Origin: JBJHAX01 sp050480705
Lineage (GTDB): Bacteria > Actinomycetota > Nitriliruptoria > Nitriliruptorales > Nitriliruptoraceae
Reading direction: 5' to 3'
Assembly (NCBI GenBank): GCA_050480705.1
Contig: JBJHAX010000011.1
Span: forward strand, 1-64,000
Length of the DNA stretch: 64,000 bases
The notes beneath the pieces were generated by a model. It saw nothing but the letters and a program-made list of their open reading frames with translations. It did not search any database and had not been told where the DNA came from. Position 1 is the first letter of the stretch, and each line of letters starts with the position of its first letter. Positions 41,487 to 48,934 of this stretch are shown piece by piece. Position numbers and translations under genes: made by a program.

Positions 41487-42964
41487 GCGAGGTCCTCGGT
41501 TCCGAACCAGCCGGTCGCGGCGGGCGCCAGGTTCGTGAAGACGTGCTTGGTCTCCTGATACTCCGCCAGCCCCTCCGGTCCGAGCTCGCGGCCGATGCCG
41601 CTGCGCTTGAAGCCGCCCCATGGGGCCTGCGGGAAATACGGGTGGAAGTCATTGATCCAGACCGTTCCCGCCCTGAGCTGCGCAGCAACCATCTGTGCCC
41701 GTGCCAGATCCTGGGTGAAGATCCCGCCAGCGAGCCCGTAGTCGGTCGCGTTGGCACGCATCACCGCCTCCTCGTCGCTCGCGAACGTCTCGACGGTGAG
41801 CACCGGTCCGAACACCTCCTGCTCGAGGATCGCCATGCCCGGCTCGCACCCGGTCAGCACGGTCGGCTCGAGGAAGAAGCCGGCCGCGAGCGCCGGGTCG
41901 GACGGTCGGCCCCCGCCCGCGGCGAGTCGGGCGCCGGCCGTGAGCGCCTCCGCGAGATGGCGTTCGACCTTGTCACGGTGTGCCGCAGAGATCAGCGGGC
42001 CCATCTCGGTGGCGGGGTCACGCCCGTCACCGAGCCGGATGCGGCGTGTGCGTGCGACGATCGCGTCGACGAACGTGTCGTGGATCGACGCCTCGACGAG
42101 CAGCCGCGCACCCGCCGAGCAGACCTGCCCGGCATGGAGGAAGACGGCCAGAAGCGCGTAGTCGACGGCGACGTCGAAGTCCGCGTCGGCGAACACGATG
42201 TTGGGGTTCTTGCCGCCGAGTTCGAGCGCGACGCGCGTGACGTTGTCCGCCGCCGCGCGCATGATCACACGTCCGGTGTCGATCCCGCCGGTGAACGACA
42301 CCAGGTCGACCTGTGGGCTCTCGGCGAGTGCCGCACCGACGCTCGGCCCGGCACCGAGCACGAGGTTGACGACGCCCGGGGCGACCCCGGCTTCTTCGAG
42401 CAGTTCGACACAGCGGATCGTCGACAGCGGCGTGAGCTCAGACGGTTTGAGCACCATCGTGCAGCCTGCCGCGAGTGCCGGCGCGAGCTTCCAGGACGCC
42501 TGGAGCAGCGGATAGTTCCACGGCGTGATCAGCGCGCACACGCCGACCGGCTCGTGGGTGACGACGCTGCGTGTCGTCGTGGAGGAAGTCGCCACCTCGA
42601 CGCCTGCGTCCTTGTCGGCCAGGCCCGCGTAGTAGCGGAAGACCGAGGCGACGTCGTCGACGTCGAGACGGCTCTCGACGAGCGTCTTGCCGGTGTCGCG
42701 GGTCTCGAGGTCGGCGAGGTGTTCTCGGTCAGTGTCGATCGCCTCGGCGATGCGCCACAGCAGCCGTCCGCGTTCGGTGGCGGGGGTGGCCGGCCACGCA
42801 CCGTCGTCGAAGGTGCGTCGCGCAGCGGCGATCGCCGCGAGCGCGTCCCTGCCGTCGCCCTCTGGAACGTTCGCGGTCACGCTGGCATCGAAGGGATCGA
42901 TGACGTCGCGCGTCGCGCCGCCAGCAGCGGCCGACCACACACCGTCGACGTAGATGCCCTTCAC
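41483..42964 (-). CDS. betB: betaine aldehyde dehydrogenase
   Basis: A 493-aa NAD(P)-dependent aldehyde dehydrogenase. TPWNYPLLQASWKLAPALAAGCTMVLKPSE and LELGGKNPNIVF supply the cofactor site and general-base Glu; AGQVCSAGARLLV supplies the catalytic Cys. Placement at the head of a betaine uptake and choline oxidation operon makes betaine aldehyde the likely substrate. GTG 42964 is preferred, with GGAGG 8 bases upstream. A 319-bp leader region precedes it. Confidence 0.88.
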   Translation of the reverse strand: MKGIYVDGVWSAAAGGATRDVIDPFDASVTANVPEGDGRDALAAIAAARRTFDDGAWPATPATERGRLLWRIAEAIDTDREHLADLETRDTGKTLVESRLDVDDVASVFRYYAGLADKDAGVEVATSSTTTRSVVTHEPVGVCALITPWNYPLLQASWKLAPALAAGCTMVLKPSELTPLSTIRCVELLEEAGVAPGVVNLVLGAGPSVGAALAESPQVDLVSFTGGIDTGRVIMRAAADNVTRVALELGGKNPNIVFADADFDVAVDYALLAVFLHAGQVCSAGARLLVEASIHDTFVDAIVARTRRIRLGDGRDPATEMGPLISAAHRDKVERHLAEALTAGARLAAGGGRPSDPALAAGFFLEPTVLTGCEPGMAILEQEVFGPVLTVETFASDEEAVMRANATDYGLAGGIFTQDLARAQMVAAQLRAGTVWINDFHPYFPQAPWGGFKRSGIGRELGPEGLAEYQETKHVFTNLAPAATGWFGTEDLA

Positions 42965-43283
42965 CTCGACCACCTCCGTGGCGGTGAGAGCCGGGTGTCG
43001 GGCGCTCCGCACCAACCGCGGCGGTGTGCCGGACGAACCGATGCTAGACGCTGCCCGACGGTCACGCTGCGCCAATTCGGATGCTTCCGGCCGGGCACAC
43101 ACGACGATTTCGGCGTGCGCGCGGCTGGCCCAGGGCAGCGTGGTGGAATACGGTCGGCGGCACCGACGTTGTCGTCTGGGCACGCGCCGTGAGGTCCCTG
43201 CACCGCCGGTGCCATCGCAACGTCGAGGGTGGCACGGCGCATGCGCCCGCGGGCCGAGCAACGACCCGGACGACGGAGTACCG
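42965..43283. other. divergent intergenic region, no gene seen
   Basis: These 319 bases separate the betB operon (leftward) from the CPTC membrane protein (rightward). I see no coding signal on either strand and no clear promoter pair or BetI-type palindrome. It presumably contains the betaine operon's promoter and osmotic or choline control, but I cannot point to the sites. Confidence 0.5.
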
Positions 43284-43787
43284 ATGCGCACATGGACGAG
43301 ACGGCGCTGGTCCGCTGCGGTGATCGCAAGCCTCGGCGCGGGTCTGGCGCTTGGCCTGCCGACCGATCTGGTGCCGAACCCGATCTTCGGCCGCCAGATC
43401 GAAGCGCCGCTGTGGGCCTACCCGGCCTGGGTCGTCACGTCACTGCTCGCCGGGCTGCTGATCGCGACCTACGTGTGTGACCACGCGCCGGTGCGTGTGC
43501 CCGCGGGTGGCGTGGACGGCCCGTCCCGCGACAGCGACGCCGCCGGCGGCGTCGAACGGCTGGGGTCCGACGAGAAACGTTTCGCCGCCGGAGGACTGTT
43601 GTCGGTGTTCGCCATCGGCTGTCCGACGTGCAATGCACTGGTGGTGATGGCGCTCGGAACCAGCGGTGCACTGGCGTTCTTCGAGCCGGTGCAACCCGCA
43701 CTCGCACTCGGCGGCATCGGCTTTCTGGGCTGGGCGTTGCGGCGCCGGCTCACATCCGAGCGATCCTGCGACGTGCCCCGGGACTGA
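43284..43787 (+). CDS. membrane protein with CPTC motif, unknown
   Basis: A 167-aa protein with four hydrophobic helices: two at residues 10-25 and 45-66, a charged loop of about 35 residues, then GGLLSVFAIGCPTCNALVVMALGTSGALAFF and PALALGGIGFLGWAL. The CxxC (GCPTCN) sits inside a membrane helix, an arrangement used for thiol-disulfide or metal (copper, mercury) chemistry, but the family is not recognised. ATG 43284 has ACGGAG upstream. Convergent with metG. Confidence 0.6.
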   Translation: MRTWTRRRWSAAVIASLGAGLALGLPTDLVPNPIFGRQIEAPLWAYPAWVVTSLLAGLLIATYVCDHAPVRVPAGGVDGPSRDSDAAGGVERLGSDEKRFAAGGLLSVFAIGCPTCNALVVMALGTSGALAFFEPVQPALALGGIGFLGWALRRRLTSERSCDVPRD

Positions 43788-43856
43788 GACGCTGGCACCG
43801 CCACACGGGTCGAAACGCCCCCGGGCCGCGACGCCATCCGGCGACGCGACGGCTGG

Positions 43857-45527
43857 TCAGTCCTCGGGCAGCTCGACCTTTGCGAACAACGGCTTCGCCT
43901 CGCCGAGCCGATGGCCCGCGGGCACGTCCGGGCGCGTCCAGCCTCGCGCGACGAGGTCACCGTCTCCGCCCAGCCACCGGTCGACCTCGGCGGACGCGAA
44001 CGGCGTGTACGGCGCGAACGCGACGTTGACCCCGGCGATGGCCTGCAGGGCGGTCGCGAGCGTCGTCGCCGTGCGCTCGACGTCGGTCTTGGCGGTCTTC
44101 CACGGCTCGGTCGCGTTGAGGTAGGCGTTGACAGCCTGCGCGGCGGCCAGCGCCTCCTTGAGCCCACGCTTGAGTTCGACCGCTTCGAGTGAGGTGGCCG
44201 CCTCGGCCAGATGTGCGTCGACCTGCTCGAGGAGTTGTTCGTCGCGCTCGTCGGTGACGGTGGCGTCCGGCACGACCGAGTCGAAGTTCTTCGCGGTCAT
44301 CGCGAACACCCGGTTGACGAGGTTGCCCCAGGTCGCGACGAGTTCGTCGTTGATGCGACGGACGATCTCCTCCTCGGTGAGATCGACGTCGTTGTACTCG
44401 GGCAGGTTGGTCGCGACCGCGTAGCGCAGCGCGTCGGGCTGGTAGACGTCGAGATAGTCCAGCAGGGAACGGCCGACGCCGTGCGACTTGGACGCCTTGG
44501 CTCCCTTGAACGTCACGTACTGGTTTGCCGGCACGTTGGTCGGCAGGTTGAGATCGCCTGCGCCCATCAGCTGTGCAGGCCAGTACACGGCATGGAACGG
44601 AATGTTGTCCTTGCCGATGAAGTAGTGGGTCTCGGCGGCCGGGTCGGTCCACCACGCGCGCCACGCGTCCGGGTCTCCCTGGCGCTGTGCCCATTCACGC
44701 GATGCCGACAGATACCCGATGACCGCTTCGAACCAGACGTAGATGCGCTTGTCGTTGGGGGCATCGAGCTCCGCGTCGTCGGGCAGCGACACGCCCCAGG
44801 AGATGTCGCGGGTGATCGCCCGGTCGTGCAGGCCTTCGCGGACGAATCCCAGCGCCCAGTTGATCACGTGGTTACGCCAGCCCTCGCGTTCTTCGAGCCA
44901 TGCCGCGACCCGGTCCTGCAGCTTGGACAGCAGGATGAAGTAGTGCTCGGTGGGCCGGATCTGGGGCGTGGCGCCGGTCAGCTTCGAGCGGGGCTCGCCG
45001 AGGTCGATCGGATCGAGGGTCTTGCCGCAGCTGTCGCACTGGTCGCCGCGTGCGTCGGCGGCGCCGCATGCCGGGCAGGTGCCTTCCACGTAGCGGTCGG
45101 GGAGGAAGCGCTCAGCCTCGGGGTCGTAGAACTGGTCGGTGGTGCGCGCTTCGATGAAACCGTTGTCACGCAGCCCCCTGAAGATCTCGTGGGTCACCTC
45201 GGCGTGGTTGTCGGTCATCGTCGTGGTGAACAGGTCGAACGAGATTCCGAGCTCCTCCCAGTAGCGGAGGAACTCGGGATGGAAACGGTTGACGATCTCT
45301 TCGGGCGTCACGCCTTCCTGGTCGGCCCGCACCGTGATCGGGGTGCCGTGCGCGTCCGATCCCGACACCATCAGGACCTGGTTGCCGGCGATGCGGTGGA
45401 AGCGCGCGAAGATGTCGGCGGGCAGATACGCGCCGGCGAGATGTCCGAGGTGCAACGACCCGTTGGCGTAGGGCCATGCGACGGCGACGAGCACGTGCCG
45501 CCCGGTGGTGCTGCGCGAGGTGTCCAT
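43857..45527 (-). CDS. metG: methionyl-tRNA synthetase
   Basis: A 556-aa class I synthetase. AWPYANGSLHLGHLAG carries the HIGH motif as HLGH at about residue 26. A zinc knuckle, CPACGAADARGDQCDSCG (four Cys), lies at about 150. The KMSKS loop reads KASKS within FKGAKASKSHGVG, with Ala in place of Met. The anticodon-binding domain includes WGNLVNRVFAMTAKNFD. There is no C-terminal EMAP-like dimerisation domain. It charges tRNA-Met for initiation and elongation and is essential unless a second copy exists. The ATG at 45527 has no evident ribosome site. Confidence 0.93.
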   Translation of the reverse strand: MDTSRSTTGRHVLVAVAWPYANGSLHLGHLAGAYLPADIFARFHRIAGNQVLMVSGSDAHGTPITVRADQEGVTPEEIVNRFHPEFLRYWEELGISFDLFTTTMTDNHAEVTHEIFRGLRDNGFIEARTTDQFYDPEAERFLPDRYVEGTCPACGAADARGDQCDSCGKTLDPIDLGEPRSKLTGATPQIRPTEHYFILLSKLQDRVAAWLEEREGWRNHVINWALGFVREGLHDRAITRDISWGVSLPDDAELDAPNDKRIYVWFEAVIGYLSASREWAQRQGDPDAWRAWWTDPAAETHYFIGKDNIPFHAVYWPAQLMGAGDLNLPTNVPANQYVTFKGAKASKSHGVGRSLLDYLDVYQPDALRYAVATNLPEYNDVDLTEEEIVRRINDELVATWGNLVNRVFAMTAKNFDSVVPDATVTDERDEQLLEQVDAHLAEAATSLEAVELKRGLKEALAAAQAVNAYLNATEPWKTAKTDVERTATTLATALQAIAGVNVAFAPYTPFASAEVDRWLGGDGDLVARGWTRPDVPAGHRLGEAKPLFAKVELPED

Positions 45528-45650
45528 GCCAGGCAGCGTAGCTGCGCCGATGCGCCCGCCCGCGTCGAGCCGCCGCAGGCGACGAGGTGTCCTCTCCGGG
45601 GCCGCGGGGGCGGCGGAGCTCGTCGGAACGACCCGCGGACGACTCGCGGC

Positions 45651-46109
45651 TCAGCCGCCGAGCGACCAGGATGCCGTCGATCCGAGCCAGGAGGTCCACG
45701 CCAAATTGCGTGCGATCCAGAACACGACCACCGACCCCGCGATCATCCAGGCGAGTCTCGGCCGGATCTGAGGTGTGTCGCGCCGCCAGCCGAGCGTCGC
45801 GGCCAGCCAGCCGACCCACCCCCAGACGAGCACGGGCAGCAGCAGCAGGGTGAGCACGTTGTGGTCGACGGCGCGCGCCGGGTCGCCCTGCAGCAGCGCG
45901 TACACCGCTCGCGTCCCGCCGCACCCCGGGCAGTCGAGCCCGGTGAGCGTTCGGAACGGGCAGCCGGGCGACAGCTCGGCGCGCCGCGCCGGATCGGCCA
46001 CGGCCAGCGCAACGCAGCCAGCCAGAACCACGACGCCGACCGCGACCGGCGCCACCCATCGCGGCAGGCGTGTGCCGCGGAGCGTCGAGGTGTCGCCGGA
46101 GATCAGCAC
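45651..46109 (-). CDS. DUF2752 membrane protein
   Basis: A 152-aa protein with the DUF2752 signature CPFRTLTGLDCPGCGGTRAVYALLQGDPARAVDHNVL (two CxxC-like Cys groups near residues 50-63; quoted as motif) flanked by three or four membrane helices. Function unknown. GTG 46109 lies 4 bases after the stop of the preceding CD225-type gene, so the two are cotranscribed; the pair DUF2752 plus CD225/DUF2510 protein is common in actinobacteria. Confidence 0.78.
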   Translation of the reverse strand: MLISGDTSTLRGTRLPRWVAPVAVGVVVLAGCVALAVADPARRAELSPGCPFRTLTGLDCPGCGGTRAVYALLQGDPARAVDHNVLTLLLLPVLVWGWVGWLAATLGWRRDTPQIRPRLAWMIAGSVVVFWIARNLAWTSWLGSTASWSLGG

Positions 46110-46113
46110 CGGA

Positions 46114-46527
46114 TCACATGAACGCGAAGCTGCCGAAGAACAGGAAGAACCAGCCGACGATGAACACCAGGCCGAGTCCGACGGCGATCAGCGTGAAAAT
46201 GCGCGCGAGCCGCGCCTTCTCCTGCGCCTCGGTCACGTTGCCGACACTCACCGCCGACTGTGCCTGCGCGGCGAAGATGATGCCGACGACGCCGAGCGGC
46301 AGACAGCACAGGAGCGTCGCGACGATCGACTGCCACAGCCACGTGTCGACCTTCACGGCTGCGCCTCCGGCCTGCGCGCCCTGCCACTGCTGCGCCTGAG
46401 CAGGCTGGGCCTGCTGGCCGCCCGCAGGCGACTGGTGCTGGGTCCACTGGGTGCCGTCCCACCAGCGCAGCTGGCCCGGGTTCTCCGGATCGGCGTACCA
46501 GCCGGGTTGAGGTGATCCCTGATCCAC
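46114..46527 (-). CDS. DUF2510 + CD225-type membrane protein
   Basis: A 137-aa protein. The N-terminal GWYADPENPGQLRWWDGTQWTQH is a DUF2510 segment. A Gln/Ala/Gly-rich linker (residues 30-52) follows, then a CD225/dispanin-like two-helix domain (WQSIVATLLCCLPLGVVGIIFAAQAQSAVSVG and RIFTLIAVGLGLVFIVGWFFLFFG). Such proteins sit at the membrane, and their bacterial role is not established. GTG 46527 is chosen because GGAGGG lies 5 bases upstream. It is the first gene of a two-gene unit with DUF2752. Confidence 0.78.
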   Translation of the reverse strand: MDQGSPQPGWYADPENPGQLRWWDGTQWTQHQSPAGGQQAQPAQAQQWQGAQAGGAAVKVDTWLWQSIVATLLCCLPLGVVGIIFAAQAQSAVSVGNVTEAQEKARLARIFTLIAVGLGLVFIVGWFFLFFGSFAFM

Positions 46528-46611
46528 GGTGCCCTCCGTAGGCGATGCGCGAACCCTAACCGCGACACATCCCCTCCGCATGCTGGAGATGTGGCTGCGA
46601 CGCCACGCACG

Positions 46612-47925
46612 TCAGTCGTCAGCGGCGTCTGCGACCTCGTCGAGATCGAGGGTGCCGGTGTCGGCAAGCGGATCGGGCACATAGCCCGCGATGTCGTCGT
46701 CGCCTTCGGCAGGCGACACCCGCCGTTCTTCGGGCAGCTCACGCAGCACCTGTTCGACGTAGCGCCTCGCTGCGTCGAACAGGTCGATGTCGGAGCCCTC
46801 CTGTTCGGACCAGCGGTGCCAGTGCTCGAGGACCTCGTGGAAGATCTCGGCGGCGTCGCGTCGGCCTCGCAAGTCGTCGGGAACCAGCGACAGCGTCGGT
46901 TCGAACGAATACTCACGCCACCGCTGTGCGACCATGGCCTCGGAGCGAGCCACGCCGTCGCTGCGCTGCAGCCATGCCCCGTAGCTGTGGATGTCGTTGA
47001 GCAGCCGGCGGGCCTGGTTGTCCTGCGCATCCAGACCGGTGAGGTCGTGGAGCAGCCTGCGGTAGCGGCCGGGTTCGAGCACGCGCGTTTCGAGCACCAT
47101 CCGGGTCACACCGGGTTCGTCCTGGACGAGTTCGAGCTCCTCGACGTCGTAACCGAGCTCGTTGATGCGTCGCAGCCGGCTGTCGATCCGGTAGCGCTCG
47201 TCATCGGCGAAGACCTCGTCGGCGGTGAGCTCCTCCCACAGTGCCTCGTAGCCGGCGCGCAGCTCGTCACCGAGCACCATCGGGTCGATGTCGGCGGCGA
47301 TGACGCCGGCTGCCTGCAGATCGAGCAGTTCGCCCGCGCATTTCTCGATGGCGAGGTCGACGTCGGCGATCCGCTGGCCGGGGCTGAGCTCGTCGTGCAG
47401 CTCACCGGTCTCGGCGTCGACCAGATAGGCGGCCAGTGCCCCTGCGTCACGACGGAACAACGTGTTGGACAGCGAGCAGTCGCCCCAGAAGAAGCCGTTG
47501 AGGTGCAGACGCACGAGCAGGTGCACCAGCGCGTCGAGGATCTGCGTGCGCAGCAGGCGATGTTCCTGACGCTGGAACAGCAGCCGGTACGGAATGGAGT
47601 ATTCGAGGTGCGCGGTGATGAGCACCGCGTCGAGGCGCTCACCGCGGTCGTCGTCGCGCAGCGTCACCACACCGACGACCTCGACCGCGGGCACCGCCTC
47701 CTCGCGCAGGTGGCGCAGGAAGCGCCATTCGCGTTCGGCGTAGCGCCGAGGCATCTCCTTGAGGTGGTAGAGACGGTCGTCGTACTGCACGGTGCGCACG
47801 ACGTGCCGGTGGATGCCCAGCGGCATCACGACGAGGCGTTCGTGCTCCCAGTCAGCGAGCGGCTGTCCCCATGGCAGGTCGAGGAAATCCGGGTGTCCGG
47901 TCCTCGCCGTCAGCTGCAGGCGCAC
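46612..47925 (-). CDS. DUF4032 protein, kinase-like fold
   Basis: A 437-aa soluble protein of the DUF4032 family. The N-terminal half resembles a lipopolysaccharide-kinase-like fold: YHLKEMPRRYAEREWRFLRHL (candidate Lys and Glu) and LHLNGFFWGDCSLSNTLFRRDAGALAAYLVDAETGE (catalytic-loop-like D..LSN and a later D). The C-terminal half is helical and charged, with an acidic tail. The phosphorylated substrate, if any, is unknown. It lies 55 bases downstream of the alpha-glucoside permeases on the same strand, so readthrough from that operon is possible. GTG start at 47925. Confidence 0.75.
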   Translation of the reverse strand: MRLQLTARTGHPDFLDLPWGQPLADWEHERLVVMPLGIHRHVVRTVQYDDRLYHLKEMPRRYAEREWRFLRHLREEAVPAVEVVGVVTLRDDDRGERLDAVLITAHLEYSIPYRLLFQRQEHRLLRTQILDALVHLLVRLHLNGFFWGDCSLSNTLFRRDAGALAAYLVDAETGELHDELSPGQRIADVDLAIEKCAGELLDLQAAGVIAADIDPMVLGDELRAGYEALWEELTADEVFADDERYRIDSRLRRINELGYDVEELELVQDEPGVTRMVLETRVLEPGRYRRLLHDLTGLDAQDNQARRLLNDIHSYGAWLQRSDGVARSEAMVAQRWREYSFEPTLSLVPDDLRGRRDAAEIFHEVLEHWHRWSEQEGSDIDLFDAARRYVEQVLRELPEERRVSPAEGDDDIAGYVPDPLADTGTLDLDEVADAADD

Positions 47926-47980
47926 ACCGCGTCCTTCCCCGCCCGCGCGGCGGGCAGGTGCAGCACGGCGGCGCGTCCGC

Positions 47981-48934
47981 TCAGCCCTTGACGCTCCCGG
48001 CGAGAATGCCGCGCACGAAGTAGCGCTGCAGGGCGAAGAAGACGACCAGCGGCACGAACGCCTGGACGAACGCGCCGGCGGTCAGCAGATGCTCCCGGAT
48101 GCCGAACTCGCCGGCGAGTGAGGCGATCACCACCGTGGTTGGCATCGCCGCCCGGTTGCCGCCGATCATCGTCAACGCCACCAGATAGTCGTTCCAGGTC
48201 CACAGGAACTGGAAGATCGCGAACGCCGCCAGCACCGGCACCGACAGCGGCAGGACGAGCCGCCAGAAGATCTGGAAGTGGTCGGCGCCGTCGATGCGTG
48301 CGGACTCGAACACGTCACGCGGCAGACCCTGCATGTAGTTGTGCAGCAGGAAGATCGCCAGCGGCAGGCCGAAGCCGGTGTGCGTCAGCCACACCGCGGT
48401 CACCGACCCGGCGAGACTCAGGTCCGGGAACAGCGTGATCGTGCGGTCGACCAGCGGGATGGTCCAGTGCGCTCCGCCCGAGTACATCTGCAACAGCGGG
48501 ATCAGTGCCGTCTGCAACGGGATGGCGAGCAGCGACACGGTGCCGATGAACAGCCATTCGCGCCCCTTGAACCGCATCACAGCGAAGGCGTACGAGGCGA
48601 ACGCGGCGATGGCGACCGGGATGATGGTCGCGGGGACCGCGATCGCGAACGAGTTGAGCGTCGCCTGCCACAACCCGCCCTGCGCGCCGGTGCCCAGCAC
48701 CGTCGCGTAGTTGGCCATCGTCGGCCCGCCCTCCTGCATGAGCGTCCACCAGCCGGCGGCGCGCTGCGCGTCCCCGGTGCGGAACGAGTTCACGAACAGG
48801 CTGAACGAGGGGACGAACCACAGGACGACGAGGACCCACAGCACGCCCGTCGGGATGGCCGAAAGCAGCCGGTAGAGCGTCTGGCCGACCTTCGGCCGGG
48901 GTGCGCCTGCGAGGGGAGTCGTCGACGCCGCCAT
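47981..48934 (-). CDS. carbohydrate ABC transporter permease, MalG type
   Basis: A 317-aa membrane permease with six helices and the EAA motif ESARIDGADHFQIFWRLVLPLS at about residue 210. It works as a heterodimer with the large MalF-type permease encoded just upstream, with which it shares one base (TGATG). The order binding protein-permease-permease, with a LacI regulator, GH13 enzyme and ATPase nearby, points to uptake of alpha-glucosides such as maltose, trehalose or sucrose. The start at ATG 48934 is fixed by the overlap. Confidence 0.88.
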   Translation of the reverse strand: MAASTTPLAGAPRPKVGQTLYRLLSAIPTGVLWVLVVLWFVPSFSLFVNSFRTGDAQRAAGWWTLMQEGGPTMANYATVLGTGAQGGLWQATLNSFAIAVPATIIPVAIAAFASYAFAVMRFKGREWLFIGTVSLLAIPLQTALIPLLQMYSGGAHWTIPLVDRTITLFPDLSLAGSVTAVWLTHTGFGLPLAIFLLHNYMQGLPRDVFESARIDGADHFQIFWRLVLPLSVPVLAAFAIFQFLWTWNDYLVALTMIGGNRAAMPTTVVIASLAGEFGIREHLLTAGAFVQAFVPLVVFFALQRYFVRGILAGSVKG

